DNA of 64,000 nucleotides from Streptomyces sp. SID8374 (GCF_009865135.1 NZ_WWGH01000002.1:2108001-2172000); one strand, 5' to 3'; positions 18,698 through 26,798 are shown, counted from the stretch's first letter. Program-made: numbers and translations. The notes: generated by a model not told the origin, from the letters alone.

Positions 18698-20322
18698 GCC
18701 CGTTCGGCACTCTTGGGGGAATCCTGCGTCACCCGGGTACCCGGGTGACGCAGCGCGAACAGGAACGCGATGGCCAGGACGATCGCCATCCCGTAGAACA
18801 CCCACTGGTTGGCCTGGGCGAAGTCCATCCGGATCGCCTGCATCGAGTCCTTCACCGCATCGGCCACCGGGCCGCTCCCGGAGGGGCCCCGGGTGTCGGC
18901 CTGACCGGTCACCGCCTGCGCGACCGACTCCGCTGCATCGCCCGCCGCCCCCTCCGGCACACCCTTGCCGACCAGCGTGCCCTCCACGTCGGTGATCGTC
19001 CGGTGCGTCAACACCGTGCCGAACACGGCGAGTCCGATGCTGGCCGCGAAGTTCCGCACGGTCTGGGTGATCCCGGTGACCTCACCGTACGAAGCGCCGA
19101 TCGCCCGGTTCACCGCGTCCGTGGAGGCCGGCGCCAGCAGCAGCCCGATCCCGGCACCGGCCATGGCCGCGTACAGCCACTGGTCGTGCATCGAGAGCGT
19201 CGTCAACTTCTGGGCCCACAGGAAGAATCCGACCGCACCGAGCGCGGTGCCCAGCTTCAGCGCCGGACGGGCACCGCGCTTGTCCAGGATGCGGCCGCCC
19301 CACTGGGAGGCGAGGCCGAAGCCGATGAAGAAGTACAGGAGGTAGAGGGCCGCCTGGTTGGGCGAGGCGCTGAGCGAGACCTGGGCGTACACGGAGGCGA
19401 AGAAGAAGACCGGGACGAACGCCATCATCGAGAAGAACAGCACCGCGTTGTCGATCCGGAACGCCCGGTCCCCGAACACCTGGAGCTTGATGAGCGGGAA
19501 CCGCGCGCGCAGTTCGAACCAGCAGAAGAACGCCAGCACCAGCAGCCCGACCACGATGCACGCCCACGTGACGAAGGAGCTCCAGCCCCAGGTGGACGCC
19601 TGTTGCAGGCCCAGCACCGTCAGCCCCATCCCGACCGCGACGAGCGCTGCGCCGGGAAGGTCCAGAGGCTCGCGCCGCGACCGGTCCGGGATGCGCGCCA
19701 TCAGCGTCAGCACGACGGCGATGACGGCGATGGGCACGTTGACCCAGAAGATCGCGCGCCACGTCCACGCGGTGAGCCAGCCGCCGAGCAGCGGCCCCAC
19801 GGCCGTCAGAGCCCCCGACAGCCCGAAGAACAGCGCCAGCGCCCGCCCCCGCCGCTCCACCGGGAACACGGCGATGACCACGGCCAGCGCGGCCGGGAAC
19901 ATCAGGGCCGCGCCGATGCCCTGCACGGCACGGAACCCGATCAGCCACGCCTGCGCGAAGTCCCCGGCCGGCACCGCACCGCACATCGCGGAGGCGATGA
20001 CGAAGACGAGGGTGCCGATCAGCATCACACGGCGGTGCCCGTAGAGGTCGGACAGCCGCCCGCCCAGTGCGAAGAACGCGGCCAGGGTGAGCAGATAGGC
20101 ATTGACGACCCACTGCATCTGCGTGGAGGTGAGGCCCAGTTCGTGGATGATGTCCGGTGCGGCGATGGCGACGATCGTCTGGTCGATGAATGTCATCGAC
20201 ACGGCGAACAGCATGGCCGCGAGAGCGAGGCTCTGATTCGGGGATCCGGCCCGGCGACCGGTGGCCGCCGGGCCTGACGACGCCGGTTCCGGGCCGCCCC
20301 CCTTGGAGGTGTCTGTGCCCAT
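18685..20322 (-). CDS. MFS drug exporter, DHA2 (EmrB/QacA-type, 14 TM)
   Basis: A 545-residue membrane protein of the 14-helix DHA2 drug:H+ antiporter family. Markers are DQTIVAIAAPDI in helix 1, LGGRLSDLYGHRRVMLIGT (motif A) and GPLLGGWLTAWTWRAIFWVN (antiporter motif C region). It should export small hydrophobic or cationic compounds; the substrate is unknown. A strong terminator at 20367-20396 separates it from the ribosomal protein operon, so it is probably expressed on its own. A 30-bp palindrome lies inside its last codons. Confidence 0.9.
   Translation of the reverse strand: MGTDTSKGGGPEPASSGPAATGRRAGSPNQSLALAAMLFAVSMTFIDQTIVAIAAPDIIHELGLTSTQMQWVVNAYLLTLAAFFALGGRLSDLYGHRRVMLIGTLVFVIASAMCGAVPAGDFAQAWLIGFRAVQGIGAALMFPAALAVVIAVFPVERRGRALALFFGLSGALTAVGPLLGGWLTAWTWRAIFWVNVPIAVIAVVLTLMARIPDRSRREPLDLPGAALVAVGMGLTVLGLQQASTWGWSSFVTWACIVVGLLVLAFFCWFELRARFPLIKLQVFGDRAFRIDNAVLFFSMMAFVPVFFFASVYAQVSLSASPNQAALYLLYFFIGFGLASQWGGRILDKRGARPALKLGTALGAVGFFLWAQKLTTLSMHDQWLYAAMAGAGIGLLLAPASTDAVNRAIGASYGEVTGITQTVRNFAASIGLAVFGTVLTHRTITDVEGTLVGKGVPEGAAGDAAESVAQAVTGQADTRGPSGSGPVADAVKDSMQAIRMDFAQANQWVFYGMAIVLAIAFLFALRHPGTRVTQDSPKSAERAQNE
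18724..18753. terminator. 30-bp perfect palindrome inside the MFS 3' coding end
   Basis: CTGCGTCACCCGGGT (18724-18738) is followed directly by its exact reverse complement (18739-18753). It lies 27 bp past the inhibitor stop and inside the last codons of the convergent MFS gene (LRHPGTRVTQ). It could end inhibitor transcripts, although no U-tract follows. Confidence 0.5.
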
Positions 20323-20366
20323 ACGTTCATGGTGCTCGGCCTGCCACGCTGCTGCATCCCGGGCGC

Positions 20367-20396
20367 CCGTCGCCCCTGCCGTGACAGGGGCGACGG
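20367..20396 (-). terminator. terminator of the zinc-responsive ribosomal operon
   Basis: CCGTCGCCCCTG and CAGGGGCGACGG form a perfect 12-bp stem with a 6-nt loop, 4 bp past the S18 stop on the minus strand. Confidence 0.8.
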
Positions 20397-20400
20397 CGGG

Positions 20401-20643
20401 CTACTTGCCGGAACCTGAGTACGGCAGCAGCGCCATCTCGCGGGCGTTCTTGATGGCCGCGGCGAGCTGCCGCTGCTGCTGGGCGCTCACCCGGCTCACC
20501 CTGCGGCTGCGGATCTTGCCGCGGTCGGAGATGAACTTCCGCAGCAGATCGGTGTCCTTGTAGTCGATGTACGTGATCCTCGCCGCGTCCAGCGGGTTGG
20601 GGCGGTCCTTGACCGGCTTACGGGGGTCCTGCTTGCGTGCCAT
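20401..20643 (-). CDS. rpsR2: zinc-independent 30S ribosomal protein S18 paralogue
   Basis: An 80-residue S18 with the family core ITYIDYKDTDLLRKFISDRG and KIRSRRVSRVSAQQQRQLAA. There are no cysteines, so it is the C-minus type that replaces the zinc-binding form in zinc shortage. It is the last gene of the minus-strand operon L33-L31-Mrf-S18 and is followed at once by a terminator. Confidence 0.95.
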   Translation of the reverse strand: MARKQDPRKPVKDRPNPLDAARITYIDYKDTDLLRKFISDRGKIRSRRVSRVSAQQQRQLAAAIKNAREMALLPYSGSGK

Positions 20644-20691
20644 CGGGGCTCCTTGTGCGGGGAGTCGGGGTTACGGGGGTGGCGTGCCGGT

Positions 20692-21846
20692 TCAGACCGG
20701 GTCGAGGAGCGCGTCGAACGCGGCGGGCAGGCTCTTCCACGCCTCCCGGCCCGCCCGGTACTCCTCGTCGCTGAGCAGGCACGACTCCAGCAGCCCGGTC
20801 AGCCCGTCACGGTCGAGGCCGGGGGAGACGAAGACCAGGTGCTGGCAGCGGTCGCCGTGCTCGGGGTGCCAGTCCAGCGCTGCGGCGGCCCGCCGGTAGG
20901 GCGGCACCAGCGCCCAGGCGGCGTCCGGGAGGGAGGCGAGATAGGGGCCGGTATTCTCCACGCAGAGCGCGCCGCCCGCCGCGTCCCAGGAAAGCAGCGT
21001 GTCGGGCCGGTCCGCGAGCCAGAACCGGCCCCGGCTCCGGGCCGCCGCACAGCACAGGTCCTCCAGCGCGTGGTAGAGGCGCTCGGGGTGGAAGGGGCGG
21101 TGGCACCGCCAGACGAGCGTGGAGACCCCGGCCTCCTCCGCCTCCTGCGGCAGCAGCGCACAGGCCGGATGCTGACCTGCGGCAGCCGCCTCCACATCGA
21201 AACCGGCGACCGCGAGCCGCGCCAACTCGGGTGAGTCGGCCGCGATCTGACGGGCCATCGGGTTCATCTGACGGATCAGCGCCCGGTCCTCGTCGTCGGC
21301 GGCCGGGCTGTCGGCCACGGCGAGGACGGGAGCGTACTCCACCTGCCGGGCCCAGGTGTCCCCGATGGTCCGCTGGTCGGCGGGGGCCGCCGCGAGACCG
21401 GCCTCCGCCAGGTCGTCGCCGTTGGTGAGGCACGGCAGGACGAGGGTGGGATCGACCGCGGTGATCACATTGGTCACCTCGAAGCTGCCTGCCCCGTGGA
21501 CCGCGATGACCTCGGCCATCGACTTCGGCTCCACGGAGTCCCAGAGCTCCAGGACGGCCAGCCGGGTCAGCCCGCTGTCCGCCAGCCGTTGCAGCTCGGG
21601 GACCAGGTCCTCCCGCAGCGCACAGCACGCGCAGTCGTTGACCAGGGGCGTCTCACCGGCGGACAGCTCCCCGGTGGCGTCCCGCAGGGTGCGGCGTACC
21701 GTCCCGTCGGTCGCCGTGGAGAGGTCGTGGTGGAGCGCGACGCTCTGCGGAACCTGGGAGAGCAGCGCCTCCACCACCTCGCGCCGCACCTCGGAGTGCA
21801 GCCCGCAGACGATGACGACGGGCAGCTTCCGCCGCTGTTCCTCCAT
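20692..21846 (-). CDS. mrf: CobW C-terminal-domain protein, Mrf-like ribosome factor
   Basis: A 384-residue G3E/CobW-family protein. The N-terminal GTPase-like domain retains DCACC (normally GCxCC, metal-binding) and LEDxx-type stretches, but the expected Walker A reads GLHSEVRREVV, with no GK[ST]. A CobW C-terminal domain follows (VSTLVWRCHRPFHPERLYHA). In mycobacteria a similar protein, Mrf, is encoded with C-minus ribosomal proteins and recruits a hibernation factor to ribosomes; the neighbourhood here is the same. The start is ATG 21846, overlapping the L31 stop (TGATG); GTG 21849 is an alternative. A zinc-delivery role like YciC/ZagA is less likely given the degenerate nucleotide loop. 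Confidence 0.8.
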   Translation of the reverse strand: MEEQRRKLPVVIVCGLHSEVRREVVEALLSQVPQSVALHHDLSTATDGTVRRTLRDATGELSAGETPLVNDCACCALREDLVPELQRLADSGLTRLAVLELWDSVEPKSMAEVIAVHGAGSFEVTNVITAVDPTLVLPCLTNGDDLAEAGLAAAPADQRTIGDTWARQVEYAPVLAVADSPAADDEDRALIRQMNPMARQIAADSPELARLAVAGFDVEAAAAGQHPACALLPQEAEEAGVSTLVWRCHRPFHPERLYHALEDLCCAAARSRGRFWLADRPDTLLSWDAAGGALCVENTGPYLASLPDAAWALVPPYRRAAAALDWHPEHGDRCQHLVFVSPGLDRDGLTGLLESCLLSDEEYRAGREAWKSLPAAFDALLDPV

Positions 21847-22100
21847 CACCGGCCCTCACCGCGCCCGTACCGGCGCTCGAAGCGCTCCACGCGGCCCGCG
21901 GTGTCCAGGACACGGGCGGTGCCGGTGTAGAAGGGGTGGCTCGCGGAGGAGATCTCCACATCGACGACCGGGTAGGTGCGGCCGTCCTCCCACTCGACGG
22001 TCTTGTCGCTGGTGAGGGTGGAGCGGGTGAGGAAGGCGAAGTCGGCGGCCTTGTCGCGGAAGACGACGGGGCCGTAGGCGGGGTGGATTCCGGGCTTCAT
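21846..22100 (-). CDS. rpmE2: 50S ribosomal protein L31 type B, zinc-independent
   Basis: An 84-residue type B L31 starting MKPGIHPAYGPVVFRDKAAD, with SSASHPFYTGTARVLDTAGR. It has no cysteines, unlike the zinc-binding L31. It lies in the Zur-type operon between L33 and the Mrf-like gene and shares a translational overlap with the latter. Confidence 0.96.
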   Translation of the reverse strand: MKPGIHPAYGPVVFRDKAADFAFLTRSTLTSDKTVEWEDGRTYPVVDVEISSASHPFYTGTARVLDTAGRVERFERRYGRGEGR

Positions 22101-22151
22101 GAGGGGGTCCTAGCGGGTCGGGGGTTTGCTGCGAGGCGGGCCGGGGAGACC

Positions 22152-22316
22152 TCAGCGCTCCTCGCGGAAGTCGACATGGCGACGGGCGACCGGGTCGTAC
22201 TTGCGCAGCACCATGCGGTCCGGGTCGTTCCGGCGGTTCTTGCGGGTGACGTAGGTGTAGCCGGTTCCCGCGGTGGAGCGGAGCTTGATGACCGGGCGTA
22301 CTTCGTTGCGTGCCAT
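22152..22316 (-). CDS. rpmG2: 50S ribosomal protein L33, zinc-independent
   Basis: A 54-residue L33 (MARNEVRPVIKLRSTAGTGY, then YVTRKNRRNDPDRMVLRKYD) without the CxxC pairs of the zinc form. It is the first gene of the minus-strand operon and lies 14 bp from the Zur-like box shared with the divergent L28-S14 operon. Confidence 0.96.
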   Translation of the reverse strand: MARNEVRPVIKLRSTAGTGYTYVTRKNRRNDPDRMVLRKYDPVARRHVDFREER

Positions 22317-22329
22317 GGGCGCTACTATA

Positions 22330-22350
22330 TGGCAATGGTTTCCATTTTCA
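22330..22350. promoter_or_regulatory. divergent Zur-type boxes between L33 and L28
   Basis: Two overlapping 15-bp elements, TGGCAATGGTTTCCA (22330-22344) and TGGTTTCCATTTTCA (22336-22350), resemble the actinobacterial Zur motif TGaaAATGatTTTCA. They lie in the 69 bp between two divergent operons of zinc-independent ribosomal proteins, where Zur control is expected. Confidence 0.75.
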
Positions 22351-22385
22351 ATAATGGATGCATCGATGAGAGGCAGGTAACGTCC

Positions 22386-22622
22386 GTGTCCGCCCACTGC
22401 CAACTGACCGGCTCCAAGCCGGGATTCGGCAACGCCATCTCCCACTCGCACCGCCGTACGTCACGCCGGTTCGACCCGAATGTCCAGCGCAAGCGGTACT
22501 GGCTGCCCAGCGAGGGGCGCCACGTGCGGCTGACGCTCAGCGCCCGCGCGATCAAGACGATCGACGTGATCGGCATCGAAGCCGCGGTCGCGCGCATCCG
22601 CGCGCGGGGAGGGAAGGTCTGA
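22386..22622 (+). CDS. rpmB2: 50S ribosomal protein L28, alternative form
   Basis: A 78-residue L28 with GSKPGFGNAISHSHRRTSRR and FDPNVQRKRYWLPSEGRHVR. It has a single cysteine (Cys5) instead of the two CxxC pairs of the zinc form. I chose GTG 22386 because it gives the family length; a longer in-frame start upstream would run through the Zur box. The stop overlaps the S14 start (TGATG). Confidence 0.95.
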   Translation: MSAHCQLTGSKPGFGNAISHSHRRTSRRFDPNVQRKRYWLPSEGRHVRLTLSARAIKTIDVIGIEAAVARIRARGGKV

Positions 22623-22927
22623 TGGCCAAGAAGAGCAAGATCGCGCAGAACGAGAAGCGCAAGGCGATCGTCCAGCGGTACGCGGCCCGCCGGGCCGAAC
22701 TGAAGGAGATTGTCCGCCGCCCCGGCACCCCGGCGGCCGAACGTGCCGCAGCTCTGGCGGAGTTGAGGCGCCAGCCGCGCGATGCCAGCGCCACCCGGGT
22801 CCGCAACCGGGACAGCGTCGACGGCCGGCCCCGGGGATACCTGCGCGCCTTCGGGCTCTCCCGGGTCCGCATGCGCGAACAGGCACACGCCGGATTCCTG
22901 CCCGGGGTGACCAAGTCCTCCTGGTGA
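22622..22927 (+). CDS. rpsN2: 30S ribosomal protein S14, long zinc-independent form
   Basis: A 101-residue long-type S14 (MAKKSKIAQNEKRKAIVQRY; NRDSVDGRPRGYLRAFGLSR) with no cysteines. It is cotranscribed with L28 and ends before a 21-bp terminator stem. Confidence 0.96.
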   Translation: MAKKSKIAQNEKRKAIVQRYAARRAELKEIVRRPGTPAAERAAALAELRRQPRDASATRVRNRDSVDGRPRGYLRAFGLSRVRMREQAHAGFLPGVTKSSW

Positions 22928-22945
22928 CGCCGGTCTGAGTGCGCG

Positions 22946-22993
22946 AGGGGCGGGTGGTGGCGCGGCGGTCGTGCCGCGCCACCACCCGCCCCT
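22946..22993. terminator. 21-bp bidirectional terminator between S14 and L32
   Basis: Two perfect 21-nt arms (22946-22966 and 22973-22993) flank a 6-nt loop, followed by TTGTG. It separates the convergent S14 and L32 genes and is the strongest hairpin noticed in the window. Confidence 0.88.
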
Positions 22994-23007
22994 TGTGCTG
23001 TGCGGGC

Positions 23008-23178
23008 TCAGCCCTCCGGCCGGATCAGGCCGCGCTCGTACGCCTTCACCAGTCGCTGCGGCACCTGGTGGACGGTGCCCTCGATCGTCACCGAAACGAG
23101 CTGCGGCGTCGTGGCCTTCCACTGGGCCCGCCGGTGACGGGTGTTGCTGCGGGACATCTTCCGCTTCGGAACTGCCAT
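23008..23178 (-). CDS. rpmF2: 50S ribosomal protein L32, zinc-independent
   Basis: A 56-residue L32 starting MAVPKRKMSRSNTRHRRAQW, without the CxxC/CxxC zinc ribbon. I chose ATG 23178 for the family length and the GGAG about 8 bp upstream. It has its own Zur-like box at 23261-23275. Confidence 0.95.
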   Translation of the reverse strand: MAVPKRKMSRSNTRHRRAQWKATTPQLVSVTIEGTVHQVPQRLVKAYERGLIRPEG

Positions 23179-23260
23179 GGGTCTCTCCTGGGGTGTGCGA
23201 GCCGCCGGCCGTGCGGACGGCGACGGCGGATGGGTCGATGGTGCCGACCGTATATGGAAA

Positions 23261-23275
23261 TGGAAGTCGTTTCCA
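23261..23275 (-). promoter_or_regulatory. Zur-type box upstream of L32
   Basis: TGGAAGTCGTTTCCA has perfect TGGAA/TTCCA arms and lies in an AT-richer stretch 83 bp before the L32 start. It resembles the boxes at 22330, 24625 and 28770. Confidence 0.7.
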
Positions 23276-23294
23276 AGCGGTGATCCAGGGGCGG

Positions 23295-24560
23295 TCACCG
23301 TCCCACCGGGTCGGCGTGTGCGCCGTCACCGGGGGTGATCAGGGCGAGGTGGCCGCCGTCGTCGAGTGCGGTCGGCAGCGTGAGGGTGGTGACGGGCTCC
23401 GCCCGGTCGGCGTCGAAGACATGCACCTCGCCATGGCCGCCCCGGCTGACCGCGACCAGCCCGGCGCCGGGGGAGGCGGCGATCGCCCGCCGCTGGACGC
23501 CTTCCCAGGGGGTGCCGCCACGCCGTGGCGCACCTGGCATCGCGGGCAGCGGAAGGCGGGTGGTGATGTGCGGCCGGTCGCCCGGGGCGGTGGGCGCGGC
23601 GAGCAGGATCAGCTCGTCGCCGTCCGGGTGGATGCGGGAGTACGCGATGTGGCGTGCGGTCACTGCGAGCCGGAACACCAGTCCGGGCCCCAGCTCCAGC
23701 CTCCCCGTGGTGCCCGTGTCCAGCCCGTGCCACCAGGCGTCGTTGGTCCACTCCGGCCACTGCCCGGGGTCGGCGGGCCCGCCGCGTACACAGGACCAGA
23801 GGGTGCGCCGTACGGGGTCGAGCCGCAGGTAGTAGCCCCGGCCGCCCGTGCGTCCGTCGGCGGCCCACGGCAGGGGCGGCTCCGGCGTGAGCCCCTGCCC
23901 GTCGTGCCGGACGCGGTGCACCCCCGAGCCCGCCGCGGCGAACACCCGTCCGGTGGCCGGGTCGTGGGCGTCCCCGTGCCCGTCGGCGTCCGGCAGTCCG
24001 ATCCGCTGGACGGGCTCCGCCGGCGGGCACGAAGGGGGTGCGGCCATCAGGTCGCGGTGGTGGTGGACCAGGAGTTCGCCCGGCTCCCGGTGGCGCAGCA
24101 CCACGAGCGGCGACGGCCCGCCGAGGACCGTCACCCCCGGCTCGCCGGTCCGCCCCCGCACGCGTACGGCGACGGCGCCGTCCGGTGCGTCGAGGTCGAC
24201 GGAGGTCAGGAGTCCGGTCCAGGCCTCCTCGTTGCGCCCGAGGCCGGTGGTGACCGCGAGGTGTCGGCCGCCCGGCGCGACTGCCAGGTGCTCGGCGGGC
24301 ACCGCGACCGGTATCCGGCGCCGGACCAGGGGGCGACCCGTGTCGGTGCCGTACGGATCGAGGACCAGCAGCTCGCCCGCCCGGTCGTCCACGCAGGCGA
24401 CCAGGTCATCGGGGAGGGCGAGGAACCCCGCGTGCTCGGCGAGGTGCCGGTGGTGGAGCGCCGCCCGCTCGTCACCGTCCGGGAGGTCCAACAGGCTGAT
24501 GCGCCCGGCGACTTGGTCGGCGACCAGCAGGCGGGGTGGCAGATGGGGGGCGTGGGGCAT
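23295..24560 (-). CDS. beta-propeller protein, probably zinc-regulated
   Basis: A 421-residue protein made of repeated YVTN/WD-like blades (LLVADQVAGRISLLDLPDGD at the start, LVAVSRGGHGEVHVFDADRA near the end), with His clusters such as GDERAALHHRHL and LLVHHHRDLM. I chose ATG 24560 because AGGAG lies 6 bp before it; an upstream ATG at 24599 has no ribosome site. There is no signal peptide or lipobox, so it looks cytoplasmic. It is divergent from a metal-type ABC importer across a Zur-like box. The fold recalls the zinc chaperone AztD, but AztD is exported and I cannot show homology. Function unknown. Confidence 0.7.
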   Translation of the reverse strand: MPHAPHLPPRLLVADQVAGRISLLDLPDGDERAALHHRHLAEHAGFLALPDDLVACVDDRAGELLVLDPYGTDTGRPLVRRRIPVAVPAEHLAVAPGGRHLAVTTGLGRNEEAWTGLLTSVDLDAPDGAVAVRVRGRTGEPGVTVLGGPSPLVVLRHREPGELLVHHHRDLMAAPPSCPPAEPVQRIGLPDADGHGDAHDPATGRVFAAAGSGVHRVRHDGQGLTPEPPLPWAADGRTGGRGYYLRLDPVRRTLWSCVRGGPADPGQWPEWTNDAWWHGLDTGTTGRLELGPGLVFRLAVTARHIAYSRIHPDGDELILLAAPTAPGDRPHITTRLPLPAMPGAPRRGGTPWEGVQRRAIAASPGAGLVAVSRGGHGEVHVFDADRAEPVTTLTLPTALDDGGHLALITPGDGAHADPVGR

Positions 24561-24624
24561 GGCGGTCTCCTGGGAACGGTCGGCGCTGTCTGTCGTCATG
24601 GCGGGAGGTCTTGGCCCGCTTTAT

Positions 24625-24639
24625 TGGAAATGATAATCA
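24625..24639. promoter_or_regulatory. Zur-type box between propeller gene and ABC importer
   Basis: TGGAAATGATAATCA matches the Zur motif TGaaAATGatTTTCA at about 12 of 15 positions. It is 64 bp from the propeller start and 96 bp from the lipoprotein start, so it could control both divergent units. An iron box does not fit here. Confidence 0.75.
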
Positions 24640-24735
24640 TGTGTAAGGTTCCGGTCTGTGGTGGGGATGGCTCCCGGGGCCCCGCCGTCGCACCTGCCTC
24701 GTCCCCGGGGCCGTACAGAATCTGAGAGACAGCTG

Positions 24736-25716
24736 ATGCCACGCACCGCACTGAGAGTTCGCCGCTGGGCCGCGATCGCCGTACTGGGAGGGCTGCTGGC
24801 CGGCTGCGGCACGACGGGCGACGAGACCGGGACCGCCGAACCGGCGGCCGGGGCCGGACCCCGTACGAGTACCGAGGTGCAGCCCATCAAGGCCGCCACC
24901 CGGATCACCGACGCCAAGGGCGTCACGGTCTCCCTGGAGAAGCCCCCGCAGAAGATCGTCTGCCTGGTCGCGCTCTGCGACGACATCCTCGTGGAGCTGG
25001 GCATGACCCCGGCCGCCACCAACTCCGCGGTGCTCGCGCACCCCGACTTCCTGGGCAAGGAGAAGGCGGCGAAGGTCCCCGTCGTGCCCGGCGGCTTCCT
25101 CAGCCCCGAGGTCGAGGCGATCCTCTCCCACCGGCCCGACCTGGTGATCGGCCTGGAGGACACCCACGGCAAGCTCGCCCCCGCGCTGAAGGGCGCCACC
25201 ACCTTCTGGCCGGTGCAGCCGGGCTCCTGGAAGGACAGCGTCGGCTACCTGCGGGACCTCGCCGCGCTCACCGGCCGTACGGCACAGGGGGAGAAGGCCG
25301 AGAAGGTGTTCCGTACCCGGCTGGCCGAGGCCGAGGAGGCGAAGAGCGACAAGACCGCGCTGATCGTCTTCGGCAGCGACGAGAACTTCGGCGTGGCCAC
25401 CCCGGAGACCGATGTGGCGGCCGGGCTCTTCCCGAGGATCTCCCACTACCCCTGGAAGAGCAGGGGAGTCGACGGCTCCTACAGCCTGGAGGAGATCCTC
25501 GCCCGGGACGTCGACGTCCTGTTCGTGGAGACGCTCTCCTTCGGCGCCCCGGACGGCAAGCTCTCCGACAAGCTCGCCAAGAACCCGCTCTGGTCACGGA
25601 TCCCGGCGGTGAAGAACGGCAAGGTCATCGAGGTCGACTCCGAGGTCTGGGCCAAGGGGCGCGGCACCCGGTCCCTGGGCATCGTCCTCGACGAGGCGAC
25701 GGCCGCACTGCGGTGA
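24736..25716 (+). CDS. metal/metallophore-binding lipoprotein of FecCD-type ABC importer
   Basis: A 326-residue Peripla_BP_2-type lipoprotein. The signal peptide MPRTALRVRRWAAIAVLGGL is followed by lipobox LAGC with Cys24. The mature domain has RITDAKGVTVSLEKPPQKIV and LSPEVEAILSHRPDLVIGLE, typical of binding proteins that pair with FecCD permeases for siderophores or B12. The stop overlaps the next permease start (GTGA). The position behind a Zur box and in front of a RiPP locus suggests that the cargo is a zinc chelate; that is inference. Confidence 0.9.
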   Translation: MPRTALRVRRWAAIAVLGGLLAGCGTTGDETGTAEPAAGAGPRTSTEVQPIKAATRITDAKGVTVSLEKPPQKIVCLVALCDDILVELGMTPAATNSAVLAHPDFLGKEKAAKVPVVPGGFLSPEVEAILSHRPDLVIGLEDTHGKLAPALKGATTFWPVQPGSWKDSVGYLRDLAALTGRTAQGEKAEKVFRTRLAEAEEAKSDKTALIVFGSDENFGVATPETDVAAGLFPRISHYPWKSRGVDGSYSLEEILARDVDVLFVETLSFGAPDGKLSDKLAKNPLWSRIPAVKNGKVIEVDSEVWAKGRGTRSLGIVLDEATAALR

Positions 25717-26798
25717 GGGGCCGCCGGACCACGCTTGCGCGGCTGCCCGTGGCGCCCGTCTGCCTGACGGTGGCGGCGGTGGTGAGCGCGGTGTGCGCGC
25801 TCAGCCTCGGTACGCCGTACGTTCCGCCCGGCCGGCTTCTCGCCACCCTGGGGTCCGACGACCTCGCGGGGCTCGTCGTCACCGAACTGCGGCTGCCCCG
25901 GATGGTGTTGGCGCTGGTCGCCGGTGCCTGTCTGGGAGCCGCGGGCCTCGTCCTCCAGGAGGCGCTGCGCAATCCGCTCGCCGTCCCGGAGATGCTCGGC
26001 GTCTCCTCCGGGGCCGCGCTGGGGGTGGCGGCACCGCTGGTGCTCGCCCTCTCCGTACCGCTCGGTCTTCAGCCCTTCCTGGCCCTGGCCGGGGCGGCGT
26101 TCGGCGGGCTGCTCACCCTGATCGCCGCCGGATTCGGGCGCAGCCCGTCCTCCGTGCTGCTCACAGGGGCCGCCGTCGCCGCCGCGCTCCAGGCCGGGCT
26201 GCTGGTGCTCATGGTGATGGCCGACCAGCTGGACCTCCAGCTCATCTACCGCTATCTGCTGGGCAGTCTGTCCGCCCGCACCTGGGACGACGTGACCGGG
26301 CTGCTGCCCTGGCTCGCCGTGGCGGTGCCCGCGCTCGTGCTCTGTGTGCCGGTGCTCTGTGTGCTGCGGCTCGGCGACGACGACGCCCGCGCGCTCGGCG
26401 TACGCGTCGAACGCGCGCGGGTCGCCGCGCTGGGCATCGCCGTCGTCCTGATCGCCCCCGTCGTGGCGGTCTGCGGCCCGGTGGCCTGGGTCGGCTTCCT
26501 CGCGCCCCACCTCGCCCGGCGGTTGCAGCCGGACGGCGGGGCCGCGGGGTGGCTCGTGCGGTCCGCGCTGTGCGGGGCGGTCGTGGTGCTCTGCGCGGAC
26601 CAGCCCGCACGGCTGGCGCTCGCACCGGTGGAGACGCCCGTCGGCGCGTGGACGGCCCTGGTCGGGGTGCCGGTGGGGGTGGTGCTGCTGAAGCGGGGGC
26701 GGGCGGCGAAGGACCAGGGGCCCGGGCCGGTGGTCCTGCCGGTTCAGGGCGGGCCGGTCGACAGGCCCGTACCTCTCCTGCGGAAGGCGGAGCGATGA
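25713..26798 (+). CDS. FecCD-family ABC importer permease (first)
   Basis: A 361-residue permease with about ten membrane helices. Family motifs are LRLPRMVLALVAGACLGAAG, LRNPLAVPEMLGVSSGAALG and CGPVAWVGFLAPHLARRL. The C-terminal about 35 residues are a charged low-complexity tail. The start is GTG 25713, overlapping the lipoprotein stop, and the stop overlaps the second permease. It forms the pore with that second permease. Confidence 0.9.
   Translation: MRGRRTTLARLPVAPVCLTVAAVVSAVCALSLGTPYVPPGRLLATLGSDDLAGLVVTELRLPRMVLALVAGACLGAAGLVLQEALRNPLAVPEMLGVSSGAALGVAAPLVLALSVPLGLQPFLALAGAAFGGLLTLIAAGFGRSPSSVLLTGAAVAAALQAGLLVLMVMADQLDLQLIYRYLLGSLSARTWDDVTGLLPWLAVAVPALVLCVPVLCVLRLGDDDARALGVRVERARVAALGIAVVLIAPVVAVCGPVAWVGFLAPHLARRLQPDGGAAGWLVRSALCGAVVVLCADQPARLALAPVETPVGAWTALVGVPVGVVLLKRGRAAKDQGPGPVVLPVQGGPVDRPVPLLRKAER

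Noticed and set aside
24625..24639. Iron box for the second ABC importer
   Set aside because: It lacks the TTAGGTTAGG core, and the A/T-rich TGGAAATGATAATCA fits the Zur-type motif shared with ribosomal protein promoters nearby.
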